Positions 8,514-16,619 of a stretch of DNA of 40,396 bases are shown here, piece by piece (position 1 is the first letter of the stretch; each line of letters opens with the position of its first letter). The translations under genes were made by a program, and so were the position numbers. Origin of the DNA: Saprospira grandis DSM 2844 (GTDB lineage Bacteria > Bacteroidota > Bacteroidia > Chitinophagales > Saprospiraceae); contig NZ_JH719942.1 in NCBI RefSeq assembly GCF_000275825.1, positions 2,665,694 through 2,706,089 on the forward strand, in the 5' to 3' direction. Under the pieces are notes generated by a model, which had not been told where the DNA came from, did not search any database, and saw nothing but the letters and a program-made list of their open reading frames with translations.

Positions 8514-10742
8514 ATGAAATCAATGTCTAAATATACAACAACTTCTTACCTCATAGAGGGAATGTCTTGCGGGGCCTGTGCCCAAAGTGCAGAAAAAATT
8601 CTCTCCCGCCAAAAACAACTCAGCCGAGTATCGGTCAATTATGCCAGCAAAAAGGTCCAAATTACCGCAGAGCAATCGCCAGATTTAGAGCAGCTCAATG
8701 CCGCCCTCAAAAAAGCAGGTTTTCAGTTGCTTCCCCCCGCTCCCGATCAAAGAGCAGCCGCCCGAGAACGGGCCCAAAAAAAACAAAAACAAAGTTTCCG
8801 CCAGTTATTTTTAGCCAGTTTATTTGCCCTTCCTCTTTTTGTCGTCTCTATGCTGATGCCGCCTTTTGCAGGCGATAATTACCTCATGCTATTTTGGGCC
8901 TCCATGATTTTGTTTGGCCCCGGACGACAGTTTTTTATCAAGGCTTGGCAACAACTGAAAGTAGGCCAATCTAATATGGATACCTTGGTGGCCCTAGGTA
9001 CCGGAACCGCTTATGTATACAGTCTTATCGCTACTTTTTTGCCCAATTGGTGGAGCAGCCAAGGCCTTAGCCCCCATGTCTATTTTGAAACAGCCGGCCT
9101 GCTGCAAACCTTTATCCTTTTGGGCCGCTATTTAGAAGGACGGGCCAAGGCCAAAGCCTCCAAAGCCTTAGATGCCCTGCTAGATTTACAACCCCCTACG
9201 GTCCAAATTTGGCAGCATGAAATCTGGACCGAAATGCCCCTAGCCGCAGCCCAAGCAGGCGACCGCCTGCTCATCCGCCCAGGCGAACAAATTCCCCTAG
9301 ATGCTACTATCCTCGAAGGCGAATCAGAGGTAGATGAACAGCTATTGACCGGAGAATCTCTGCCCCAACACAAACGAGTAGATGACCCCATTTGGGCGGG
9401 CACACTCAACCAAACAGGCCGCTTGGTGGTAGAGGCCAAAAAAGGAGCCGACCAAAGCCGTTTGGCCCAAATTATTGAGCTGGTCGAGACGGCCCAAAGC
9501 TCTAAGGCGCCTATTCAAAAATTGGTGGATAAGATTTCGGGGGGTTTTGTGCCTGTTATTTTGGTTTTGGCCCTGCTTACGGCTTTAATTTGGTTCTTTT
9601 TTGGCCCAACTCCAGTCTGGAGCCATGCGCTAAATAATATGGTGGCCGTTTTGGTCATTGCTTGCCCCTGCGCCCTAGGACTAGCCACTCCCATGGCCAT
9701 TATGCTCGGCATTGGCCGAGGGGCCAAATTGGGTTTGCTGCTCAAAGGGGCCGAGAGTCTAGAAGCTGCCCAAACTATAGATGCTTTTGTCTTTGATAAA
9801 ACAGGCAGCCTTACCGAGGGCCAAATGAAACTCCAAGCAGATGAATGGCGCCAATCTATGGCCCATTATTGGCCCGCACTTTATGCTTTAGAAGAAAATT
9901 CAGAACATCCACTCGCCAAGGCGTTACTAAACTTGAGCGAACGCCCCAGCCATTTGCCCAAAGTAGATCGCTTTCAGGCCCGCTCTGGCCGAGGCGTTTT
10001 GGGCCAGATTGCTGGACAAACTTATGCGGTGGGCAATCGCCAGTTATTAGTAGAGCAAGGGCTTGCCCCTAAGGATTTAGCCAATGGCCCCTGGCAAGCT
10101 TGGGAGGCCGAAGGCCAATCGGTCCTCTTTTTTGCCGTAGAACGGCAGCTCATTGCGGCCTTTGCCTTTTCTGATGTACTAAGAGTAGGGGCCAAGGAAA
10201 CGGTAGCGGCCCTACAAGCTCGAGGCATCAAAACTTATATGCTGAGTGGAGACCAAAAAGTGGTGGTGGACCGCCTAGCCAATGAGTTAGGTATTGCCCA
10301 TGCTCAAGCCGAACTCTTACCAGAAGATAAAATCAATTTTATTAAGGAGCTGCAGGCCCAAGGATTAAGAGTGGGCATGCTCGGCGATGGCCTAAATGAT
10401 GCCCCCGCTTTGGCCCAAGCCGATTTAGGGGTGTCGCTAAATGCAGGAACGGGGGTGGCCTTAGAAGCTGCAGAAGCCTTGTTGCTCAAGAATGAACCCT
10501 GGCAGCTGATTCAATTACTTGATTTGGGCCAAGCCAGCATGAAAATTTTGCGACAGAATTTATTTTGGGCCTTTGCCTATAATTTGCTGGGGATTCCCAT
10601 TGCCGCAGGATTGCTTTATCCTTTTACGGGCTATTTATTAGATCCTATGCTGGCTGGCGCAGCGATGGCTTTTAGTTCGGTTTCGGTGGTGCTCAATAGT
10701 TTGCGCCTGCTCTCTTGGCCCATTTCCAAAATGACGGCCTAG
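8514..10742 (+). CDS. copA: Copper-exporting P1B-type ATPase
   Basis: The 742-residue protein carries one N-terminal heavy-metal-binding domain with GMSCGAC (Cys19, Cys22). The membrane metal site is CPC at 384-386 in IACPCALGLATP, which in this family marks Cu+ transport. Actuator TGES is at 279-282, the phosphorylated Asp428 is in DKTGSLTEG, HP is at 465-466 in EENSEHPLAKAL, and the hinge GDGLNDAPA begins at 624. The C-terminal MAFSSVSVVLNSLRLL is typical of CopA. It should pump Cu+ out of the cytoplasm. The phosphorylation motif has Ser430+2 (DKTGS) where nearly all P-type ATPases have Thr. A second start, Met4, is possible. No CopZ chaperone or CueR-type regulator is next to it. TAACTTTA at 8462-8469 is one base from the -7 consensus. 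Confidence 0.93.
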   Translation: MKSMSKYTTTSYLIEGMSCGACAQSAEKILSRQKQLSRVSVNYASKKVQITAEQSPDLEQLNAALKKAGFQLLPPAPDQRAAARERAQKKQKQSFRQLFLASLFALPLFVVSMLMPPFAGDNYLMLFWASMILFGPGRQFFIKAWQQLKVGQSNMDTLVALGTGTAYVYSLIATFLPNWWSSQGLSPHVYFETAGLLQTFILLGRYLEGRAKAKASKALDALLDLQPPTVQIWQHEIWTEMPLAAAQAGDRLLIRPGEQIPLDATILEGESEVDEQLLTGESLPQHKRVDDPIWAGTLNQTGRLVVEAKKGADQSRLAQIIELVETAQSSKAPIQKLVDKISGGFVPVILVLALLTALIWFFFGPTPVWSHALNNMVAVLVIACPCALGLATPMAIMLGIGRGAKLGLLLKGAESLEAAQTIDAFVFDKTGSLTEGQMKLQADEWRQSMAHYWPALYALEENSEHPLAKALLNLSERPSHLPKVDRFQARSGRGVLGQIAGQTYAVGNRQLLVEQGLAPKDLANGPWQAWEAEGQSVLFFAVERQLIAAFAFSDVLRVGAKETVAALQARGIKTYMLSGDQKVVVDRLANELGIAHAQAELLPEDKINFIKELQAQGLRVGMLGDGLNDAPALAQADLGVSLNAGTGVALEAAEALLLKNEPWQLIQLLDLGQASMKILRQNLFWAFAYNLLGIPIAAGLLYPFTGYLLDPMLAGAAMAFSSVSVVLNSLRLLSWPISKMTA

Positions 10743-10800
10743 CCTTACTGCTGTTAGAGCGGTATTCGTCGCTACGCTCCTCATGCGTTTTCATGACCCG

Positions 10801-11010
10801 CCCACCCACCCCTCTGCGGGATTCCCTAGGGAATCCCTTGGGGGAGGCTGGGCCATTTTTGCAGCAGACAGGCGGCGAAGCCGCCGCAGGCCTAGCGATG
10901 TGCAGGGGGGCGGCGCAGCCGCAGACCGAGGCAGCTTGCTGCCGAAGGGCCGAGCAGACCTGCGAGCCCCGAAACGTAGCGCCGCAGCTTTGCTGCGGAG
11001 GCCCCAAAAA
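10801..11010 (+). repeat. Modular boundary repeat, copy D (beta subtype)
   Basis: Outer arms (10801-10888) include GATTCCC-TAG-GGAATC and GGCGGC-GAA-GCCGCC hairpins. The left block GGCCTAGCGATGTG starts at 10889. Hairpin 1 is GGCGGC-GCA-GCCGC. The linker is AGACCGAG. Hairpin 2 is GCAGC-TT-GCTGC. The central block is at 10947-10967. The right block is CCCGAAACGTAGCGC, then hairpin CGCAGC-TTT-GCTGCG, and the end GAGGCCCC plus five A. It fills most of the 376-bp gap between the ATPase and pheT genes. The rest of the gap holds the pheT promoter. Confidence 0.88.
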
Positions 11011-11057
11011 CCTCAAAATAAGTCGCTCAACAAAAGCGGCTTTTGCAGAACAAGCCT

Positions 11058-11065
11058 TATATTTG
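11058..11065 (+). promoter_or_regulatory. -7 promoter element upstream of pheT
   Basis: TATATTTG matches TAnnTTTG exactly, 54 nt before the pheT ATG and 48 nt beyond the A-run of repeat copy D. A TTTG lies at 11042-11045, but 12 bp is shorter than the usual spacing, so the -33 part is weak. Confidence 0.5.
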
Positions 11066-11118
11066 CGCCCAAATTCTATTGCGAAACCGCTCATTGAGCT
11101 GCAGAATATATACTAAAC

Positions 11119-13614
11119 ATGAAAATCTCACTTAACTGGTTGAAGCGTTACCTAAGCTGCGACCTATCTCTAGATAAAATTAGCGAAAGACTGACCGACA
11201 TTGGATTAGAAGTAGATGGAGTAGAAACCACAGAAACAATTCCCGGTAGTCTGCAAGGGCTAGTTGTTGGCTATGTAGAAAGCTGCGAAAAGCATCCCGA
11301 TGCCGATAAACTTTCTCTTACTCAAGTAAATGTAGGAGCCGAGGAATTACTTCCCATTGTTTGCGGCGCACCCAATGTAGCCCAAGGTCAAAAAGTAGTT
11401 GTGGCTACTGTGGGCACCACCCTCTATCCCGAAAAAGGCGATGCCTTCAAAATTAAAAAAGGAAAAATCCGTGGTCAAGTTTCTATGGGCATGATCTGCG
11501 CCGAGGATGAAATTGGTCTAGGCCAATCTCATGCGGGCATTATGGTTTTGGACCAAGATGCGCCTGTTGGTAGCCCTATGGCTGATTATATCAATGGCAT
11601 TGGAGGCTATAAAGGCAAAAAAGCCGAAACCGACGCATTGATTGAAATTGGTTTGACCCCCAACCGTTCAGATGCCACTAGCCATTATGGTGTTGCTTTT
11701 GACCTAGCTGCCGCTCTTAACTTTGAAGAGGAGGGAAGTGCCAACCTAGAACTACCTGCTGTAGCAGACTTTGCCCTAGGCACCTCAAAATTGGCCATGG
11801 GACTAGAGGTGAAAGCAACAGAAAAAGTGGTCCGCTATTCGGGCTTAGTCATTGAAGGAATAAAGGTTCAGGATTCTCCCGAATGGTTGCAGCAACATCT
11901 TAAAGCCATTGGGATTCAGCCAACCAACAATATCGTAGATATTACCAACTTCGTTTTGCATGAAATGGGCCAGCCCCTACATGCTTTTGATTACGAGCAG
12001 ATTAAAGGCGCCAAGATTCAGCTAGATTGCCTAGCCGCCGATACGCCCTTTTTGGCCTTGGATGGCCAAGAATATCCACTGCGCGCCGAGGATCTCATGA
12101 TCTGTGATGCGGAGGGCCAAGCCCTTTGTATGGCTGGCGTTTATGGGGGAAAAGATTCTGGGGTGAGTGAAAAAACAGTGAACATCTTCCTAGAATCGGC
12201 TTGTTTTGATGCTCAAAGCATCCGCCAATCAAGCATGAAGCATAATTTACGGACCGATGCCGCCACTCGCTTTGAGAAAGGCAGCGACCCCAATGCTACT
12301 ATCTATGCGCTTCAACGTGCCGCCCTCTTAATTAAAGAGTTGGCCGGTGGAGAATTGGGCAGCGAATTGATGGATTACTATCCGCAGCCCGTAGCCCGCC
12401 CAGAAGTAAAACTACGCTACAAGCGCCTCAATGGCCTTATTGGCGTAGATATGCCCCAAACAGAGGTCAAAAGAGTATTGGCCCTTTTGGATATGCCTAT
12501 TGTCTCTGAAGATGAAGAGCAACTCATTGTTGCCGTACCCACCAACAAGACCGATGTCTTGAGAGAAGTGGATATCATTGAGGAAATCCTCCGCATCTAT
12601 GGATTCAATAAGGTACCCAACTCCGATAAAGTAGCCTACAACCTTAGCTTCCCCAAAAAGCCAGAGAGCCTAAAACTCCGCCATCGCTTGGCCGAAAACC
12701 TAGCCGCCGCAGGCTATACCGAAATGATGGCCCTCTCGCTCTCTAAAAATAGCTATTATGAAACCCTCTATCCCATTGCTGCAGCGCAATTGGTAGAAAT
12801 TCACAATACCTCTAATCAAGAGCTGAGCCTCATGCGCCCCTCTATGCTCATGGGCGGCCTAGAAGCCATCTTGCACAACCAAAATCGCCAACAAGATAAC
12901 CTTCGCTTTTTTGAGTTTGGCAAAACTTACCGCAGAGATGAACAAGGCGCTTTTGTAGAAACCGAACGCCTAGCGTTCTTCCTCACCGGAAAAAAACAAG
13001 AGGAAAGCTGGTTGCAGCCTCAAACCGAATTGAGCTACTACGACCTCAAAGCAGTAGTGGAAAATAGCCTAGCCAAATTGGGCATTGATCTCAACGCCCG
13101 CAATATCCAACAGCAAGTTATTGAGGATGAAAAACCTTGGGCCTACGCCCTCCAAGCCAATATCCGTATGGGCAAAACTGCCGACGAACTATTGGTTATG
13201 GGCCGAGTAGACCCCGAACTCCTCTATGAATTCGGCATCAAAAAACCCGTCTACTTTGCTAGCCTCAATTGGGATACCCTCATGAAGGTGGTGGCCAAGA
13301 AAAAGGTCAAATATCAACCGATTAGCAAGTTCCCCGCTATGCGTAGAGACCTCGCTTTAGTCGTGGATAAGGCTGTTCGCTTTACTGAAATTGTAAAAAT
13401 TGCAGAAAAGCAGGCAAAAAAATGGCTAAAAGCTGTAAATTTATTCGATATTTATGAAAATGAAAGCCAACTCGGAGAAGGCAAAAAGTCTTATTCTGTT
13501 AGCTTCATTTTTCTAGATGAAAATAAAACCTTGAAAGATAAAGAGGTGGATAAGGTAATGAAACAGCTTATGCAGCAGTACGAAAAACAACTGCAAGCGC
13601 TCATTCGCCGCTAA
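11119..13614 (+). CDS. pheT: Phenylalanine--tRNA ligase beta subunit
   Basis: The 831-residue protein is a full-length bacterial PheRS beta chain. With PheS it charges tRNA-Phe in the cytoplasm as an alpha2beta2 enzyme. It opens with MKISLNWLKRYL, the family's usual start. The EMAP-type tRNA-binding domain lies at about 40-150 (HPDADKLSLTQVN, PIVCGAPN, GQVSMGMICAEDEIGLG). The B3/B4 editing region is at about 220-400 (IVDITNFVLHEMGQPLHAFD). The B5 domain is at about 424-495. A catalytic-like core follows, and the C-terminal ferredoxin-fold anticodon-binding domain starts near 731 (SKFPAMRRDLALVVD). pheS is not in the window, so the two subunits are not adjacent here. The gene heads a probable operon with a coiled-coil gene, zapA and rny. 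Confidence 0.97.
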   Translation: MKISLNWLKRYLSCDLSLDKISERLTDIGLEVDGVETTETIPGSLQGLVVGYVESCEKHPDADKLSLTQVNVGAEELLPIVCGAPNVAQGQKVVVATVGTTLYPEKGDAFKIKKGKIRGQVSMGMICAEDEIGLGQSHAGIMVLDQDAPVGSPMADYINGIGGYKGKKAETDALIEIGLTPNRSDATSHYGVAFDLAAALNFEEEGSANLELPAVADFALGTSKLAMGLEVKATEKVVRYSGLVIEGIKVQDSPEWLQQHLKAIGIQPTNNIVDITNFVLHEMGQPLHAFDYEQIKGAKIQLDCLAADTPFLALDGQEYPLRAEDLMICDAEGQALCMAGVYGGKDSGVSEKTVNIFLESACFDAQSIRQSSMKHNLRTDAATRFEKGSDPNATIYALQRAALLIKELAGGELGSELMDYYPQPVARPEVKLRYKRLNGLIGVDMPQTEVKRVLALLDMPIVSEDEEQLIVAVPTNKTDVLREVDIIEEILRIYGFNKVPNSDKVAYNLSFPKKPESLKLRHRLAENLAAAGYTEMMALSLSKNSYYETLYPIAAAQLVEIHNTSNQELSLMRPSMLMGGLEAILHNQNRQQDNLRFFEFGKTYRRDEQGAFVETERLAFFLTGKKQEESWLQPQTELSYYDLKAVVENSLAKLGIDLNARNIQQQVIEDEKPWAYALQANIRMGKTADELLVMGRVDPELLYEFGIKKPVYFASLNWDTLMKVVAKKKVKYQPISKFPAMRRDLALVVDKAVRFTEIVKIAEKQAKKWLKAVNLFDIYENESQLGEGKKSYSVSFIFLDENKTLKDKEVDKVMKQLMQQYEKQLQALIRR

Positions 13615-13633
13615 ACCTCCTAGCCTTATCATT

Positions 13634-13891
13634 ATGAGTCTTTTAGACGAAAAATTAAGCGAAGTTCTACAAAAAGTTCAGCTCTTGTTGCAAGAAAACC
13701 AATTGCAAAAACAAGAGCTGCAGCGCCTTCGTCTACAAAACGAAGAACTTCGGGCCCAACAGGATCAACTGCAAGAAGAATTGCAGGCCCAATCGGCCCA
13801 AAATGCTGACCAACAACAACTTCAATCACAGGTTTCGAAATATATAGAGGATATTGATTCTGCCATCGAATGGCTGAAAGCACTCGATTAA
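13634..13891 (+). CDS. Small coiled-coil protein upstream of zapA
   Basis: The 85-residue protein is almost entirely one coiled coil: heptad-like Leu spacing with many Gln and Glu from about residue 5 to 60 (VQLLLQENQLQKQELQRLRL), then a short tail with IEDIDSAIEWLKALD. No signal peptide or membrane helix is seen. It starts 19 nt after pheT and ends 3 nt before zapA, so it is translated in the same operon. Size, composition and position recall ZapB-like division proteins, but no specific motif proves this. The downstream partner ZapA makes a division or cell-envelope role reasonable. Confidence 0.75.
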   Translation: MSLLDEKLSEVLQKVQLLLQENQLQKQELQRLRLQNEELRAQQDQLQEELQAQSAQNADQQQLQSQVSKYIEDIDSAIEWLKALD

Positions 13892-13894
13892 ACT

Positions 13895-14194
13895 ATGTCG
13901 AAAGAAAATCTCCATAGCATCAAAGTAGAAATAGCCGGACGTAGCTACCCGCTTTTTGTAACCGACAAAGAGCGAGAGGTCGTCCTGTTGCTCGGAGAAA
14001 AAATTAACGAAGAGATTAACGATCTGCATGCTCGCTATGCCAATAGCCTAGTTAAACAGGATATTATGGCCATGCTACTACTTACCTACGGCAAAAAAAT
14101 GCAAGAATTAGAAGAAAGTACTAGCCTGCCCTCCATAGAAGATAAAATCAATCAACTCCAAAACCTTTTATCCGAAATCCCCCTTGAAGATTAA
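13895..14194 (+). CDS. zapA: Cell division protein ZapA
   Basis: The 99-residue protein has the ZapA layout: an N-terminal beta-strand region (SIKVEIAGRSYPLFVTDKE), a REVVLLLGEKINEEIND stretch matching the 'aa..in' helix, then a long C-terminal helix with QDIMAMLLLTYGKKMQELEE. ZapA bundles FtsZ filaments at the division ring. It follows a coiled-coil gene by 3 nt and precedes rny by 105 nt. That gap contains a GCCCAG-CTCG-CTGGGC hairpin (14247-14262) and TACTTTTA (one base off the -7 consensus), so rny may have its own promoter. No 6S RNA is evident after it. Confidence 0.88.
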   Translation: MSKENLHSIKVEIAGRSYPLFVTDKEREVVLLLGEKINEEINDLHARYANSLVKQDIMAMLLLTYGKKMQELEESTSLPSIEDKINQLQNLLSEIPLED

Positions 14195-14299
14195 GCACTT
14201 TTTGTAAAATTTCCCTTGTCTAAAAGTTTGTACCGCATTTTGTTGCCCAGCTCGCTGGGCCCTACATACTTTTACTATTCTTTTTAAATTATAACGACA

Positions 14300-15937
14300 A
14301 TGGAAATCATCATAGCCCTTCTGGGCCTTGCCATCGGTTCTGGCCTAGGGTACTACCTCGGTACTAAGGTCCTGAACAAAACGGTGCGCGACAAAGAAGA
14401 GGACCTGGAATCTAGAATCCAAGATATCCTCCAACAAGCTAAAGATAAAAAAGCCGAGGCCGAAGCCGACGCCCGCCAAGCCGCTTCCAAAATTATTGAG
14501 GACGCTAAACGCAATGGCGAAAATATTAAACGCAAGAAAATTAAAGAGGCTAAAGATCTCTATAATAAAAAGAAATCCGAATTCGAGGCCAAGGCCAACC
14601 GCCGCGACCAACAACTGAAAAGTGCCGAGCATAAGGCTAAGGAAAAAGAAAACCAATTCCGCCAAGAAGAAGGAAAACTTAAAAAAGAGGCCGAGGCTAA
14701 TGCTAAACTCCGCCAAGAATTAGAACAGAAAATTCAAGATACTACCGCCAAAGCTGAAGCTATGGCCCAACAAGAAGAGCAGTTCCGATTTGCACTCGAA
14801 AAAGTCGCCAAAATGTCGGCCCAAGAAGCCAAAGAAGAACTGATCAAAAATATGCGCGATAAGGCCGAATCCGAAGCTATCGCTCTCGTCAAAGACCGTA
14901 TCGAAGAAGCTAAGCTCACCGCCAATAAGGAAGCCAAAAAGATTGTGATCCAAACCATTCAACGAATGGCCGCAGAACACACAATCGAAAATACCGTCTC
15001 TGTCTTTCACCTCGATTCTGATGACCTCAAAGGCCAAATTATCGGTAGAGAAGGCCGAAATATCCGTACCCTAGAAGCCGCTACCGGCGTAGAGGTGATC
15101 GTAGACGATACCCCCGAAGCCATCATTATCTCTAGCTTCGACCCCGTCCGCCGTGAGGTCTGTCGCCTCTCCCTACAACGACTTGTCGCCGACGGACGTA
15201 TCCACCCCGCCCGAATCGAAGAAGTAGTGGCCAAAACACGAAAACAAATCGAAGAGCAGATTATGGAAATCGGCCAACGTACCGTGATCGATCTCAATAT
15301 CCACGGTATGCAACCCCAACTTATCCGTATGGTGGGCCGCATGCGCTTCCGCTCCTCTTATGGCCAAAATCTACTCAAACACTCTATCGAAACCGCCAAG
15401 CTTTGCGCTACTATGGCCGCCGAATTAGGCCTATCGCCCCGAGAAGTTAAAATGGCCAAAAGAGCCGGCCTCCTACACGATATCGGAAAAGTATCTGAAG
15501 AGGAAACCGAACTCTCGCACGCTATCCTCGGTATGAAGCTTTGCGAAAAACATGGCGAAAAAGCACCCGTGATTAACGCCGTTGGTGCCCACCACGATGA
15601 GGTCGAAATGAAGTTTATTATCTCGCCCATTATCCAAGCTTGTGATGCCATTTCTGGAGCCCGCCCCGGCGCCCGCCGAGAAATTCTCGAAAGCTATATC
15701 CAACGAATCAATGAACTGGAACAACGCGCGCTCTCCTACGATGGCGTCCAAAAAGTTTACGCTATGCAAGCCGGCCGCGAACTCCGCGTGATCGTAGAAG
15801 CCGATAAGGTGAGCGACCAAAAAGCCGACGAACTGTCTTTCCTCATCTCTCAACAGATCCAAAACGAAATGCAGTACCCCGGCCAAATTAAAATTACGGT
15901 GATCCGTGAAAAACGTGCCGTGGCTTTCGCCCGCTAA
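14300..15937 (+). CDS. rny: Ribonuclease Y
   Basis: The 545-residue protein is a full-length RNase Y, a membrane-anchored endoribonuclease that starts mRNA decay. A single N-terminal helix lies at about residues 2-21, then a long charged coiled coil (about 30-230). A KH RNA-binding domain starts near 243 with [20 protein letters not shown]. An HD metal-dependent phosphohydrolase domain follows, with [11 protein letters not shown] and the metal pair His393-Asp394 in [10 protein letters not shown], then [10 protein letters not shown]. The C-terminus ends in [15 protein letters not shown], typical of the family. A strong terminator follows within 21 nt, closing the pheT-rny operon. Confidence 0.96.
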   Translation: MEIIIALLGLAIGSGLGYYLGTKVLNKTVRDKEEDLESRIQDILQQAKDKKAEAEADARQAASKIIEDAKRNGENIKRKKIKEAKDLYNKKKSEFEAKANRRDQQLKSAEHKAKEKENQFRQEEGKLKKEAEANAKLRQELEQKIQDTTAKAEAMAQQEEQFRFALEKVAKMSAQEAKEELIKNMRDKAESEAIALVKDRIEEAKLTANKEAKKIVIQTIQRMAAEHTIENTVSVFHLDSDDLKGQIIGREGRNIRTLEAATGVEVIVDDTPEAIIISSFDPVRREVCRLSLQRLVADGRIHPARIEEVVAKTRKQIEEQIMEIGQRTVIDLNIHGMQPQLIRMVGRMRFRSSYGQNLLKHSIETAKLCATMAAELGLSPREVKMAKRAGLLHDIGKVSEEETELSHAILGMKLCEKHGEKAPVINAVGAHHDEVEMKFIISPIIQACDAISGARPGARREILESYIQRINELEQRALSYDGVQKVYAMQAGRELRVIVEADKVSDQKADELSFLISQQIQNEMQYPGQIKITVIREKRAVAFAR

Positions 15938-15957
15938 TAAGTAGCATTTGCTATATC

Positions 15958-15991
15958 GCCCCTCCGCAATTTGTGGAGGGGCTTTTTTTTT
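15958..15991 (+). terminator. Intrinsic terminator of rny
   Basis: GCCCCTCC at 15958-15965 pairs with GGAGGGGC at 15975-15982, and the stem extends by two pairs toward an AATTT loop. Nine T follow. Repeat copy E starts 4 nt downstream. Confidence 0.93.
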
Positions 15992-15994
15992 GCC

Positions 15995-16133
15995 TTTTTT
16001 GGGCCCGCGGCCAACTAGGCTTTGCCTAGCTGGCCGCCGCTATGCTGCGCCGCTCGCAAGTCTGCTCGGCCCTGCAGCCGCCGCAGGCGGCCTAGGTCTG
16101 GCCCTGCGGGCCACGGCTGCGCAGCGCTGGGCC
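15995..16133 (-). repeat. Modular boundary repeat, copy E (gamma subtype)
   Basis: Read on the minus strand. The left block GGCCCAGCGCTGCG starts at 16133. Hairpin 1 is TGGCCC-GCA-GGGCCA. The linker is GACCTAG. Hairpin 2 is GCCGCC-TGC-GGCGGC. The central block at 16052-16072 has one change (GACTTG). The right part is GCAGCATAGCGGCGGCC, then a CTAGGC-AAA-GCCTAG hairpin and the end GGCCGCGGGCCC plus six A. Its A-run end lies against the rny terminator. An isolated GGCCCAAAAAAC at about 16180-16191 may be a fragment of a further copy. Confidence 0.85.
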
Positions 16134-16327
16134 GCTCATCTTCTGTACTTTCTCTATACGATCTGCTCCGGCCCCCCTGGCCCAAAAAACAATTTTCTAG
16201 GCCTGTGCATCAAGATAAAGCATATAGCTGCTTCCCACTCTTAGTTTTATGAGCAATCCTCCCCACCCTATACCGCTTATTAAAAGGCCTGAGCAACTGA
16301 CTATAGAGGCTAATCTACTGGACCAAG

Positions 16328-16496
16328 TGCAGGCGGCTTTGCCGCCTGCAAAGGGCCGAAGGCCCAAGGCTGAGGGGCTGTAGCAGGGCCGCCAAAGGCG
16401 GCAGACCAAAGCGGCTTTTGCCGCTGCAGGGCCGAGCAGACCTGCGAGCTGCGAAATGGCCCGACCCGCCCAAAGGGCGGGGCAGCCCCAAAAAAA
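16328..16496 (+). repeat. Modular boundary repeat, copy F (alpha subtype)
   Basis: Outer arm hairpin GCAGGCGGC-TTT-GCCGCCTGC is at 16328-16350. The left block GGCTGAGGGGCTGTAGC starts at 16368. Hairpin 1 is GCCGCC-AAA-GGCGGC. Hairpin 2 is GCGGC-TTTT-GCCGC. The central block is at 16429-16449. The right block is GGCCCGACCC, hairpin GCCC-AAA-GGGC, then GGCAGCCCC plus seven A. It is inverted relative to copy E and lies 123 nt before the large secreted-protein gene. The stretch 16134-16327 between the two copies shows nothing else recognisable. Confidence 0.87.
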
Positions 16497-16619
16497 CAAC
16501 AGCAGAATCCAACCCCAACCAAAATTATCAGCCGCTTTAACCTCTAGTTAATAGTAGCTTAGTATCTTGAGTTCACTATCTTAGTCAAAATCACAAGCAC
16601 CCACCATAAAATAACTGCG

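Noticed and set aside
14195-14299. 6S RNA between zapA and rny
   Set aside because: The gap is only 105 nt and shows one small hairpin; the zapA-ssrS link is a proteobacterial arrangement.
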